From Thamnidium elegans (lineage: Eukaryota; Mucoromycota; Mucoromycetes; Mucorales; Mucoraceae), in NCBI GenBank assembly GCA_025201345.1, contig JAIXMG010000017.1, forward strand, positions 411,001-475,000: 64,000 nt of DNA. The letters run 5' to 3'. The first letter of the stretch is position 1. The number at the start of each line of letters is the position of its first letter. The position numbers and the translations under genes were made by a program. Of this stretch, positions 44,429 through 55,727 are shown piece after piece. The notes under the pieces were generated by a model, which saw nothing but the letters and a program-made list of their open reading frames with translations, searched no databases and was not told the DNA's origin.

Positions 44429-45857
44429 ATGGCGAGCAACCAGTTTACTGAGGAAGAATGGCAAAGGATGTCAAAAGAGTTACAAAAACAATTAGGACCG
44501 GAGTATTTAGCACAACGACCGGGACCCTCTGGACGGCCTCTTACCTATATTGAAGGAAAGACGGCTATTAATATTGCTAACGATATATTTGGATTTAACG
44601 GTTGGAGTACTGATATTAAAGATACTACAATTGATTTTGTAAGACACGTTTTTCTCATTTGCTTATAAAAAAATAGGAAATAACAACCCTCATGTAGGTT
44701 GATGTTAGTGAGGATCAAAAGTTTAGTGTTGGTGTCTCGGTTACTATTCGAATCACTTTAAGAGATGGCAGTTACCATGAAGTAAAAAAAAAAATCTAGT
44801 TGAGGAAAAAAAACTGACGACTATTTTTTTAAAAATAGGATATGGGCTATGGTCATGATCAAAATTCAAAATCTAAAGGATCCGCTTTTGAAAAGGCAAG
44901 AAAACAAGCAGTGACAGATGCGACAAAACGTACATTAAGATACTTTGGTAATGCATTGGGTAATTGTTTATATGATAATCCTTATCTTAATGGTATTGGT
45001 AAAATGGCAAAACCTACGGTAAATAAAATAATACAACAAAAAGTGGATAAAAAAGCTAACTTATATTCTAGATCAAATTTACTGCGAAGAACCTTTATAG
45101 ACATGATCAATTCGAATCTAAGCAAACATCGCCGCCTAAAATAGAAGAACCTCCTAAGCCAGTACCCAATATTAGACCAGCTCCGCCTACGAATTCAGTA
45201 ACCAGACCAACAGTAGTTCATCCCACAATTGTGAAACCAGAACAAGTACCACAACACGTCCCAAAAGCCGCAATAAAACCAAATGTAGAAATCAAGTCTA
45301 ATTCAGCTAGTCCAGTTATTGAATATAAGAGCGCCACATTATTAGAACCTATAGTTCCGGAAGATAGCTTCACCTATGGTAAGTATGACTCTTTATATAA
45401 ATACAATAAATAACAGAGTAAATCTAATATTAGAAGGAGATGATGAGTTTCTTGTACAGGTGTTGGCCGTTGACGATGAGTTTACGGTTGAACATGAATT
45501 TGAACATGAATTTGAAAATGAGTTGGAGTAAGTAAAATAAGTATTAGTCATAACGCATGTAATTTATATTATATATATTAGTGATGAATTGTTGGCAGGG
45601 ATCATCACCCCACCGCCTAGGGATTCTTCTCATTCGTCAGGTATGATAGGGTAACACTGATGTTGGTCTTATTTTTATTAACTTTTTTTTTTTTTTTTTT
45701 CGTAGCACATGGGTCACAACACAGGTAAAAAGATAATCAGATAAAAGTTGATTGGTAAACATTTTACTAAAAAAAAAGTTTTTTAATTAGAGATACGCGG
45801 TTATCAGATCTTGAGGAAGAACATATTAAAAAGAAACACTGTGCTAAACATATATAA
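44429..45857 (+). CDS. RAD52: RAD52 recombination mediator
   Basis: Loads recombinase onto RPA-coated DNA and anneals single strands. Eight exons (44429-44638, 44698-44781, 44839-45018, 45072-45378, 45434-45527, 45582-45640, 45706-45724, 45791-45857) give 339 aa. The annealing core is clear: YIEGKTAINIANDIFGFNGW, FSVGVSVTIRITLRDGSYHE, DMGYG, KGSAFEKARKQAVTDATKRT, LRYFGNALGNCLYD. Then comes a Pro-rich, poorly conserved middle and an acidic C-terminus (DDEFTVEHEFEHEFENELE). Intron 3 matters: reading through it would give a basic dead end instead of IKFTAKNLYRHDQF. Exon 7 is 19 nt. The C-terminal third is short compared with yeast (471 aa), so a Rad51-binding motif is uncertain. Confidence 0.92.
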
Positions 45858-46137
45858 TCTACTTTCTTTTTTAAAAAAATCAAAACAAATAAATAAAAAC
45901 GTGCTAATATTATAATAGTAGTACTTGGTTTAAAACATCAATATATTTCACTCAAAAGGAGAACAAAATATATACAAAAAAAGAGGAGTAAATAAAAAGC
46001 CAGTTGCCGTAACAGCGGAGTTTTACTCCCTACAAACCAAAAAAAAAAAAAAAGGTCTATTTTCACCCCCCGTATAGATATAAATATATTATTACTTTTT
46101 CTTTTTCCCTTTTTCTCTCTTTCGTAATATTAATGAT

Positions 46138-49100
46138 ATGAATAACAATATAAAAGTAACTCGTTTACCTGTAAAAGGAATGACTTGCCACTCATGTGTG
46201 CGAGCTATTACAAACGCCTTATCACTTATCCCCGGTGTAGAAAACGTATCTGTAGATTTAGAAAAGGAGTGCGCTACAATAACCTATGATACCCTATTGC
46301 TCGACTATACTGATTTGAAAAACAATATTGAAGACTGTGGATTCGACGTTAATTTGACTACTGTTACTTTACCTGTATTGGGTATGACCTGTCAATCCTG
46401 TGTTAAATCTATTCAAGGTGTTTTATCAGATCAAACAGGGATTGTTTCTATTATTGTTAGTCTCGAAAATGAAGAATGTACCGTGGTTTACGATGCAACA
46501 GTTACTAGTACACCAAATATTGCAGAGACAATTGAAGATTGTGGATTTGATGTGCTGATGGTGAATGATAAAGGAAGTAGTAGTAGTAGTAGTGTTATTA
46601 ACCAAACTAGTAAAATGGAAAGTAAAGAGCTTGTATATGATGATAACGAAGACACGATTCAATTAGAAATTCGAGGTATGACTTGCGCATCTTGTGTAAC
46701 AAGTATCGAAAAGGCTCTTAAATCACAAGTGGGAATCTCATATGTAAGCGTTGCATTACTGGCTGAGAGAGCAACTGTTACGTTTGATCCGTTAGATATA
46801 CAATCAGAATTAATTTGTAAGATTGTATGTGATGCTGGGTTTGAAGCAAAGATTATTGAGCGTAAAAGAAACGATGTGGTGCAATTACAAGTATATGGAA
46901 TGACCTGTGCAAGCTGTGTCGCTGGTATTGAAAGAGGCGTTGGAAAATTACCCGGTGTAATTGAAGTTTCAGTCAACTTGATGACAGAAAAAGCCAAAGT
47001 GAAATTTAATTGTGATATAACTAGTCCACGCAAGATTGTAGAAGAAATTGAAGCACTTGGATTTAATGCTATTATGGCTGATAATACACGAGATGCTCAA
47101 TTAGATAGTTTAGCTAAAGTACGCGAAATCAAGGAATGGCAGACAGCGTTTTTTGAGTGTTTGTTCTTTGCTGTACCTGTATTCTTTATTGCTATGATTT
47201 TACCCATGTTTAGTTGGTGGCACTTTGTAATGGAAATTCCCATCTTTTTACCTGGTCTTTATTTGTTGGATATTACGCAACTCCTTTTAACCTTACCCGT
47301 TCAGTTCGGTGTAGGCAAACGATTCTTACGGTCTGCTTTTGTCTCTGTGTTACACGGTACACCTACGATGGATGTCTTGGTTTCAATCTCTACATTAGCG
47401 GCATTCGGATTCTCTATATTATCCATGTTGCATGGTGTAGTAACACAAGTCAAGGTCCCTCCTACCGTCTTCTTTGACACCTCTACCATGTTGATCACAT
47501 TTATTGTGTTGGGTCGATTACTTGAAAACAAAGCAAAAGGTAAATCTTCTTCGGCTCTCTCTAAACTTATGTCCTTGACTCCTTCTACTGCTTTGATGGT
47601 AACGGTAGATGAAAACAAGGTAGTTTTATCCGAACGCAAGATTCCATCTGAATTGATCTCTGAAGGAGATTTAATCAAGTTATTACCTGGTGATAAGATT
47701 CCTGCTGATGGTGAAGTTTTTAATGGATCTACAACAGTAGATGAAAGTATGGTGACTGGTGAAGTTGATGCTGTTGCAAAGACCTTGGGTGATACTGTGA
47801 TTGGTGGTACTGTCAATGGATTAGGAACTTTTATTATGAAGGCAACTCGTGTTGGTTCAGATACTGCTCTAAGTCAAATTGTAAAGTTGGTAGAAGATGC
47901 TCAAGTAAGTAAGGCTCCTATTCAAGGCTTTGCTGATTATATTGCTGGATACTTCGTACCAACTGTGGTTTTACTTGGTTTGGGCACCTTGATTGTTTGG
48001 ATTGTTATTGTTAGATCTGTAGGTGTAGAAGGGTTACCTGCTTCGTTACAAAAGGAAATAGCTAATACTGGTGATGGTGGTTGGTTATTTGTCTGTCTTA
48101 AACTTTGTATCAGTGTAATTATTGTAGCCTGTCCTTGTGCATTAGGTCTTGCTACACCTACTGCTGTTATGGTGGGTACAGGTGTTGGTGCAGAAAATGG
48201 TGTATTGTTTAAGGGCGGTGCAGTATTAGAAAACGGTCAAGCTGTCAATAAGGTTGTATTCGACAAAACTGGTACATTAACTTGCGGTAAGTTGGAACTG
48301 GTAGAATCCAAGACTTGGACTGGTGATGAAGACCACAGGTTACAAATGTTGATTCTTTCTGCTATTGCTGAATCTCACAGTGAACATTTGTTGGGTCGTG
48401 CAGTTGTAGCAGCTGGCAAAGAATTAACTGGTCTCAAGGTACTTGATGGATTAGCTACAGTTCAAAACTTTAATAGCGTTACTGGATTTGGTATTTACTG
48501 TGACGTTGTGTTTGCAAAGGAAGTGCCCAAGGACGTAGTTGGTTTAAGACATGTATTGGAGCCCTTGTTAAATACTTGTCATACTGTTATTGTTGGTAAC
48601 AAAAAATGGTTGGAAGAACACAATGGTATTGGACTTTCTGATGAACAAGAAGAAATGTACCGTGTGCAAGGTGGTTTAGGCCGTACTTGTGTATTGGTTG
48701 GTATTGATGGCGTATCTTCTGGTTATATCTCCTTGTCTGATGTTGTTAAACCTGAAGCAAAGCGAGTGATTGCTACTTTACAATCTATGGGTATTCAAAC
48801 AGCTATGGTAACTGGTGATAATGAATTGACTGCTCATTGTATTGCTGCTCAACTTGGTATTACTGAAGTACACGCTGGTGTTTCACCTAACGGTAAGACC
48901 CAAATTATTAAAACGATGCAAGGAAAGACATTCGTCAGAAAACATGTACCCTGGTGGTCCAGACATCGTATTCGAACCAATCAATATTTACCTTTGCAAC
49001 AAAGTAACACCAAGACTGGTACAAAGACCGTAGTAGCTATGGTGGGTGATGGTATTAATGATTCACCTGCTTTGGTGGCTGCTGATTTAGGTATTGCGCT

Positions 49101-49638
49101 CTGCAGTGGAACTGATATTGCAATGGAGGCAGCCGATGTTATTTTGATGCGTAATGATTTGACTGATGTGGTTGCTGCTCTTGATTTATCCAAGGCTATC
49201 TTTAGTCGTATTCGTATCAATTTGCTTTGGGCCTGTATTTACAATTTGGTGGGTATTCCTTTGGCTATGGGTATCTTTATGCCTTGGGGTTATCGTCTTC
49301 ATCCAATGATGGCAGGGTTTGCAATGGCTGCTAGTTCTACTAGTGTTGTGATGAGTAGTTTAATGTTACGCTGGAGCTGGAGAAGACCTTTGTTAGTGAA
49401 CTTGGATGACCATTCCTCTGGTACGGATGCTGCTGTTCATTTATCTTTGTTGGTTAATGAAATGAGATCTGATACACAAGAAGAAGATATTGAAATGGCT
49501 TTACAAAATCGATCCTCGTATGATGAAGAAGAAGGTTTAATTTATACTAAAAACAAGGAATCTATCTTGGACACTGTCAAAAACTTCTTTTCCAAACGAT
49601 CATCGAAATATACTCCCGTATCCAATGATGATTACTAA
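46138..49638 (+). CDS. CCC2: Cu(I) P1B-type ATPase (CCC2/ATP7-like)
   Basis: Pumps Cu(I) into the Golgi/secretory lumen for multicopper oxidases. Single exon, 1166 aa. Four N-terminal HMA domains with GMTCHSC, GMTCQSC, GMTCASC and GMTCASC (near residues 14, 82, 180 and 258). Then membrane helices, the actuator TGE (about 540), the CPC metal site ACPCALG (about 664), DKTGTLT with the phosphorylated Asp (about 708), MVTGDN and GDGINDSPAL (about 969). The nucleotide-binding His motif, normally SEHPL, reads SEHLLGRA (about 746), with Leu for Pro. The acidic C-terminal tail resembles trafficking tails. Yeast Ccc2 has two HMA domains, so four is on the rich side for fungi. The intronless structure contrasts with most neighbours. 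Confidence 0.95.
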   Translation: MNNNIKVTRLPVKGMTCHSCVRAITNALSLIPGVENVSVDLEKECATITYDTLLLDYTDLKNNIEDCGFDVNLTTVTLPVLGMTCQSCVKSIQGVLSDQTGIVSIIVSLENEECTVVYDATVTSTPNIAETIEDCGFDVLMVNDKGSSSSSSVINQTSKMESKELVYDDNEDTIQLEIRGMTCASCVTSIEKALKSQVGISYVSVALLAERATVTFDPLDIQSELICKIVCDAGFEAKIIERKRNDVVQLQVYGMTCASCVAGIERGVGKLPGVIEVSVNLMTEKAKVKFNCDITSPRKIVEEIEALGFNAIMADNTRDAQLDSLAKVREIKEWQTAFFECLFFAVPVFFIAMILPMFSWWHFVMEIPIFLPGLYLLDITQLLLTLPVQFGVGKRFLRSAFVSVLHGTPTMDVLVSISTLAAFGFSILSMLHGVVTQVKVPPTVFFDTSTMLITFIVLGRLLENKAKGKSSSALSKLMSLTPSTALMVTVDENKVVLSERKIPSELISEGDLIKLLPGDKIPADGEVFNGSTTVDESMVTGEVDAVAKTLGDTVIGGTVNGLGTFIMKATRVGSDTALSQIVKLVEDAQVSKAPIQGFADYIAGYFVPTVVLLGLGTLIVWIVIVRSVGVEGLPASLQKEIANTGDGGWLFVCLKLCISVIIVACPCALGLATPTAVMVGTGVGAENGVLFKGGAVLENGQAVNKVVFDKTGTLTCGKLELVESKTWTGDEDHRLQMLILSAIAESHSEHLLGRAVVAAGKELTGLKVLDGLATVQNFNSVTGFGIYCDVVFAKEVPKDVVGLRHVLEPLLNTCHTVIVGNKKWLEEHNGIGLSDEQEEMYRVQGGLGRTCVLVGIDGVSSGYISLSDVVKPEAKRVIATLQSMGIQTAMVTGDNELTAHCIAAQLGITEVHAGVSPNGKTQIIKTMQGKTFVRKHVPWWSRHRIRTNQYLPLQQSNTKTGTKTVVAMVGDGINDSPALVAADLGIALCSGTDIAMEAADVILMRNDLTDVVAALDLSKAIFSRIRINLLWACIYNLVGIPLAMGIFMPWGYRLHPMMAGFAMAASSTSVVMSSLMLRWSWRRPLLVNLDDHSSGTDAAVHLSLLVNEMRSDTQEEDIEMALQNRSSYDEEEGLIYTKNKESILDTVKNFFSKRSSKYTPVSNDDY

Positions 49639-50444
49639 ACCATCACTCTTTCTCTCTTTTTTATTTGTTGTATACTCACTTAACTTTATTACATTATTAT
49701 ATAATCTTTCATTTTTTCTTTTTTTAACATACTCCCTATTTCTTGTAAATAAACTTTTTCTACCTATAATATGTATGTATGTAAAACGTCATTTTTAATG
49801 CTAAAAAATAGATGACAGTTTTAACTCTTATGACGACAATTTTGCAGGTTATTTTTTTTTAAAAAGAATACAGTTCGATACGAATGTATTTTATATACAT
49901 GTATATATAACGCACATGTATCAACTATATATTGGTACTTGACCACTTTACTTTCTTTACACATACTTCTCAAATAGATTATTAATTTAGTTGCTGCATA
50001 TCAATAAGAGTAGGCTTTACAGTAGCATTATTTACCAAATAAACCCCTTCCTATATATAATTTAATGAAAGTATATACATGCGTATCAAGTATATATAAA
50101 CATGGCTTTCTTTATAAATTCAGTTGCTTTTATTGGTACGAATAGATTTTCGTTATCGTGTCGTTTATCAAGTTGGCTACTTTACATCAAGCTTGATAAA
50201 TGTTTGAAAAATACATTGTAATGGTTGATCTAGATGTATCTATTCATCAAGCATACTGATAGAACTAACCTTTGTAGGTACTGTTCCTGCTACTTTATTC
50301 AAGTGAGCTGCTTCCAATCATCTCTCGTGACTGTCGAAAACCTAAAGCTATTCCACCAAGAGAGAACTCAACAACCAAGTTATTTTTTTTTGACAATAGC
50401 TTTTTTTTTATCTTTTTCATTGCTTTTTTTAAAAAAAAATTCTC
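49639..50444. other. Intergenic region, 0.8 kb
   Basis: CCC2 3' region and promoter of the Snf2/RING gene. It contains an ACATGTATATATAACGCACATGTA near-palindromic stretch around 49897-49920, and T tracts before the next ATG. No gene is visible. Confidence 0.45.
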
Positions 50445-53400
50445 ATGCCTGGAACTGACGCAGAATACCATAATGCTAATGACCTTACCGAACAGGATAA
50501 TCCAGTTGACTATCCTGATATGGGAGTATATGCGGCACCACCAACTTCACCTGGAAACTCTAGTCTAGTACTTGATTTAACTGCGGACGAGTTAAACTTT
50601 ATAAACGATTTTAATGACACAACACAGTCAGGATCAAATACTATCCTTGACGACGATGCTTTTGCGTTTTTTGTAGAAGCTGGGTTAGATGATCCTGAAG
50701 AATTATCTATGCTAGGAATCGACATTGAAGAAATTAGGAACCAAAGAGCAATAGCAGAAAGACTTGAGCAGCAGCGTAGGGCGGACTTGGAAACGGCGCG
50801 TCAACTTCAACAAGAAGAAGAGATAGAGCAACAACAACAACAAGAACAAGAACAAAGACAGACCCAGCAAAATAATTTACCACTTGTTGTTGCGGGGTCT
50901 TCTTCTGGTCCTTTGATTAATTTGGATCAACCTTCTTCTATTAGTAGCAGTAGCCAAAGTAGTTCACGAAGCCGAGGTAAAAGAAGAATGGAATATGGGA
51001 CTACAGATCAAAATAAACGTACCAAGGTTGAAGTAGAAGTTAAACCTATTGAATTAATAGATGATGATGATTGTATTGATTTAACAAATGAAATTGAAGG
51101 AACTTCGTATGGACCTATCCGTGTTGATGATATCGATGAAGGTTCTTCTTCTGGACCTATTCGTATTGATGATCGCATTCCTATGTATGATATTTGTGAT
51201 ATTGACTCTGATTCTGATCTGGATGGTCCAACTGATTACCTTTCTTTCGCTGACTATATACGACGACATCAACATGATGATGAGGAGGGTTTTGATGGTG
51301 AGGATAATGATCGTTACATAAGAGATCCTTTTACTAGTGTTGGAACTGGAGAATTTTATGACGACTTCGGTAATGATTCTACATTAATTTCAATTTTAGG
51401 CCGTAGTGGTTACACATATACTGAAGGAAATGGAAATTTCCAAAGACCAAGAGCACCCCCGCCTATTATGAATTATCCAAATGGACCTCATCGTCAAACA
51501 CCTCAAGATGCTGAAAGAGAATTACGTAATTTATTGGAACATGTTATATTTGATGATCCACCTCCGCCTGAAGATAGAACTGGTACTCCTGATGGATTAT
51601 CTATCGTCTTGATGGAACATCAAAAAATTGGCTTACAATGGATGCTAAAGATGGAAGACTCTCGTAACAGAGGTGGTATTTTAGCTGATGATATGGGTCT
51701 TGGTAAAACAATTCAAGCTATGGCCGTTATTGTACAAAATACTTGTGATGACTTTACTCCTGTAGACCATAGTCTTATTAATGGTAATGGTTCAAGGCTT
51801 TCTGATGGTGAACTTCATATTAAAGCGACATTGATCGTTTGTCCTGTATCTTTAATTGATCAATGGCGTAGAGAAATTGAATCAAAAACAAGCCCCAAAT
51901 TAAATGTGTTGGTTTATCATGGTAGTGTCAGAACTCAAAACCCTTATGACCTTGCACGCTATGATGGTAAGATATATATATATATATATATTTTTAAAAA
52001 AAAAAGCGTATCAGTATGCTAACCCTCTCTTTCTTTTTTTCTTTAAAAAATAGTTATCATCTCTTCTTATGCAATTACAGCTAGTAACTTTCAAGAAAAC
52101 TATAAAGGTCCTTTTTCAAAGGTTACTTTTCACAGAGTTATCTTGGATGAAGCACATACCATTAAAAACAGAAATACTCGAGCTGCTGTTGGATGCTGTT
52201 CACTTTTAGCTACCTATCGTTGGTGTATGACAGCCACACCTATTCAAAACAAGATTGAAGAATTATACTCACTTATTCGATTTTTACGTATCAGACCTTT
52301 CTGTGAATGGGAAGAGTTTAGAGATTGTATCGCTAAGCCAATGAAGGCTGGTAATCATGAAAAAGCAATCAGAGTAGCCCAAGTCTTGATGAAAGCTATT
52401 TCATTGCGTCGATCCAAGAAGGCACTTATTGACGGAAGACCTATCCTTAATTTACCTGCCAGAAATGTTCATATGACACATATTGACTTTACACCAGATG
52501 AACGAACTCATTATAACTATGTTAACCAAACAGCTCAAGCACGATTCAACAGATATATGGCAGCTGGTACCGTCATGAAAAACTATTCCTCTGTATTGGT
52601 GCTCTTATTACGACTTCGTCAAGCTTGTTTACATCCTAGTTTAACATTACAAGAAGGTGATTCTTCTGGAGTAATAATGCAAGAACCTGAAAATTTAATA
52701 CAATTGGCAGAAAGTATGAGACCCGAAGTCGTAGCACGTTTACTAGACGACAGTGCTGGATTAGCAGAAATTGAATGTCCTGTTTGTATGGATATTGCTC
52801 AAGATGCACAAATCATTGTTGGATGTGGTCATATTCTTTGTAAAGAATGCTTTGATGGTTATTGGAATGTGGGGGATGGAAATACAAAGCGTTGTCCTCA
52901 ATGTCGTGGAGAATTAAATATTTCGAAACTTATTACTGTCGATGTCTTTTTACAAAAACATGCACCTCAATTGCTTGAACAAGCTTTGGTTCCCATCTCT
53001 GAAGCAGAACAAGAAGATATTGCTAGGGTACAAGAGTTTATATCTAGTGCAAAGATTGATAAAATGATGGAGTTATTAGAACAAACTGAACGTGAGGCTG
53101 ATGGAAAAGACAAGACAATTGTATTTTCTCAATTCACTGGATTGGTAACCTATTTTATTTATTTTGCATGAATTTATTTATTGATTTCCCTTTTTAGTTG
53201 GATTTGGTTGAGACCCCATTGAAAGAAAAGGGAATGGCTTACTTACGATATGACGGATCTATGGATATCAGACGTAGAGCAGAAGCAGTAAATCAATTCT
53301 TTGATAATCCGAATATTAGAGTATTACTAGTTTCTACAAAATGTGGTTCGCTTGGTCTTAATTTGACAGTTGCAAATCGAGTTATCCTTCTTGATGTTTG

Positions 53401-53951
53401 GTGGAATCCTGCACTTGAAAATCAAGCAATTGATCGTGTTCATCGTATTGGTCAAACCAAAGATGTCGAAGTACATCGTATTTTTATTAATAATACCGTC
53501 GAAGATCGTATTTTAGAGCTTCAAAATAAAAAACAGGTAAGACTTACTTCTTTAAAAAAAAAAGTATATATTAATATTGACATTTAATTAGGCAATTTCT
53601 GATGGTGTCTTGGGCGAAGGTACTGGTCAACCTACACAAAGATTAGGTCTTCAAGAAATGATCTACTTGTTCCGTGGTGGGGCTCCTCCGAATTCAAATG
53701 CTGGCCCTTCAAATGCTGGCCCTTCAAATGCTGGCCCTTCTAATGCTGGCCCTTCTAATGCTCAACCTTCCAATGCTCGTCCTTCTAATACTCACCCTTC
53801 TAATGCTCGTCCTTCCAATGCTCGTCCTTCTAATGCTCGCCCTTCTAATGCTGGCTCCTCTAACTCTACGTCTTCGAATGCTCGATCTTCTCGCCGTCAA
53901 ACCGATCAAACCCCCCGACGTAGATCAAGCCGTCGCCGTGATTCTCAATAA
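50445..53951 (+). CDS. Snf2-family ATPase with embedded RING finger (ULS1/RAD16/HLTF-like)
   Basis: DNA translocase with probable ubiquitin-ligase activity. Four exons (50445-51966, 52054-53144, 53198-53536, 53592-53951) give 1103 aa. The N-terminal half has acidic hydrophobic motifs (PIELIDDDDCIDLTN, about 198-212) resembling SUMO-interacting motifs. ATPase motifs: I DDMGLGKTIQA, Ia IVCPVSLIDQWRREI, II LDEAHTIKN, III MTATPIQNKIEELYSL. A C3HC4 RING (CPVCMD, GCGHILCKECF, RCPQCRGEL, about 750-795) lies between the lobes. The second lobe has YDGSMDIRRRAEAVNQF, STKCGSLGLNLTVANRV, WWNPALENQAIDRVHRIGQT. RING between lobes plus SIMs suits a ULS1-type SUMO-targeted translocase more than RAD5, which also has a HIRAN domain not seen here. 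The C-terminus is a pentapeptide repeat plus an Arg/Ser tail. Confidence 0.9.
53694..53870 (+). repeat. 15-bp coding tandem repeat (Ser-Asn-Ala-x-Pro)
   Basis: About a dozen copies of a 15-base unit such as TCTAATGCTGGCCCT encode S-N-A-(G/R/Q)-P at the C-terminus of the Snf2/RING protein. Copies differ at the fourth residue (Gly early, Arg later), so the array is expected to vary in length between strains. Confidence 0.9.
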
Positions 53952-54421
53952 CTTGTTTAAAAAAAGGAATTGTTTTTAAAAAGAAAATATTTATTTACGA
54001 AAAAAAAAAAAAGAAAAAAACTTTTTTAAAAAAACAACTAGTTTAGTAAAATAAAAGAAGTTTATACCATCGTAATTTTTTGTATACAGTGAAACAGAGT
54101 GCTGATTTATTGTAATTACGTAAAGATATGTTTTCCGGCTTTGTTTCTTTAGTTTAATACTTTATTTACAGTGGTTCCGCTGTCAATTTAAAGATTTAGT
54201 GATATACCTTTTTTGCAGTAAAATCCTGTACGAAAAAAAAAAAAACGTTTTGGCTCAAAAATTCTTTTTATATACTTTTTGCCATCGTCTTACCACTATA
54301 CACATAAAGAGGTTTTGTTTTTGGTCTTATTAAAAAGCATACACTTTTCAAAATCAATTGCAAATTTTCAATTTCCAATTTGTGTACTCTATTTCTCCAA
54401 TCTGCGTTCTTCTATCGTTTA
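53952..54421. other. Intergenic, 3' of Snf2/RING gene
   Basis: AT-rich with A tracts (54000-54030, 54230-54245). No gene is visible; the next feature is a transposase relic. Confidence 0.4.
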
Positions 54422-54733
54422 TTAAATATCTTCGTAATTTAAACATTTCTCAAAAGTATTAACGAATTCTTGCACATATACCTTAAGTTCGCGAACTGGT
54501 ACTTGGTTACTGGCTTCAGCTATTCTTGTTTTTAAATCTTCATCATTCTTGAGTTTACTACGGCTAACTGTAGACTTTATTTTAACCCATAATTTCTCGA
54601 TAGGGTTCAGCTCAGGGGAGTATCCCAGAAAGAAACAATAATTGTAGTCTCTAACAGTAATTAATTCGATAACTTCATCCCCACTATGAAATGAGCAGTT
54701 ATCCGTAACAACTCTTTTGAATTCTTATTTATC
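54422..54733 (-). pseudogene. Tc1/mariner-IS630-like (DDE_3) transposase relic
   Basis: An open minus-strand frame with no start, about 103 codons to a TAA at 54422, reads VVTDNCSFHSGDEVIELI, then CFFLGYSPELNPIEKLWVKI and KSTVSRSKL. The block D-N-x-x-x-H...(F)LGYSPELNPIE-x-x-W is the second Asp and terminal acidic region of Tc1/mariner-IS630 type DDE transposases. Upstream it runs into a stop with no recognisable first-Asp region, and no ITR pair was found by eye. It is a mobile-element remnant. It is not long enough to act. Confidence 0.75.
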
Positions 54734-55138
54734 AATTGTTTATGTAGAATCAGTAAGAAAGTTTCTTGACTTAAGCTGGGGGAAAGAGTCACTTGTTAAA
54801 GTATATAAGTGAAATACTTGTATATAAAAAACTTTGAATTTATCATAAAAGAAAAAGTAACTCTATTGAATAAAGATTTTCATTGAAAAGCTGCTGCATA
54901 TTACTGTATAATGAACAACATTATTACCAAAAGTAAACCTATCATTAAAAAAGGGTTCTTTTTTACCTTGGAAATCATGAATACTTTCTTTTATTAGAAA
55001 TAGATGATTGATTTAACATATTATTGAAACAGAATAAAGCAATAATTACAATAAACATGTAACACATATATATATAAATAAATATATAGCTTCTATTCCG
55101 ACTTTAATCATGATTGTCAAATAGTGTGCCATTTCATC
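54734..55138. other. AT-rich stretch between relic and small gene
   Basis: No open frame or repeat of note was seen. Possibly decayed transposon DNA. Confidence 0.35.
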
Positions 55139-55727
55139 TTATTCATCATATGGGCTGGTATCTAGAGTAATCATAGTTTGGTGATGAAGCCGTTTTCCAT
55201 CTTGCATTAACGCCCGGCCATTTTCATCAACGTCGAGTTCATTTTCTTCTACAGTAGATTCAGGTGAAGGAGTATTTCTTGATTGATGAACATTTGAGAG
55301 ATTGAAAACGGAGTAAGTACGGTTGCCATTCGAAGAGGTATAGTATGTTGGTTTCATTGATGCCAGCAGTGAATGTGCCGGTTGTTTCGACTCTCTGGTA
55401 CTGTAATCACTATCAATGGAGCATGATCTTCTTTTTCTAGAGTTCATTTCCGATTCATATAACTTTGCATTGCCTTCTAATACCAATTAAGAGTAAAATC
55501 TTGTAAAAGAAACTTTTAAGTCTCTTCAGAAAAGAGAAACCGTATATCGTAGTAACCTTCTCCGGCTATAATTCCGTACGTAGCCTCAAAGATAAATTAA
55601 ATCTAAAGCACCACCAAGAAGTCATTCGCATATAAATAGCCATCGATATAAGAAGAGAAACCATCATAATAAGTACGATAAACCATGAGTGTATTAGTAT
55701 AAACCCATCAATTAGAGTATAATACAT
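55139..55727 (-). CDS. Small predicted single-pass membrane protein, unknown family
   Basis: Not recognised. A two-exon model (55580-55727, 55139-55476) gives 161 aa. Exon 1 from the ATG at 55727 encodes MYYTLIDGFILIHSWFIVL and onward as one long hydrophobic helix (about residues 8-33), followed by MRMTSWWCFRF. Exon 2 encodes a polar tail with a basic patch (NSRKRRSC), Ser/Thr-rich and acidic segments (STVEENELDVDENGRAL) and ends TLDTSPYDE. The donor C|GTACGG is not a strong one and the acceptor is TATTAG. Phase agrees and exon 2 has normal coding character, but the exon 1 link is inferred. Topology suggests a short exoplasmic N-terminus and a cytosolic tail, possibly phosphorylated. Confidence 0.45.

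Noticed and set aside
45019..45144. RAD52 ending in a basic tail (VNKIIQQKVDKK and on)
   Set aside because: This is read-through of intron 3 (GTAAAT...TTCTAG). Splicing gives a normal RAD52 continuation and downstream acidic exons.
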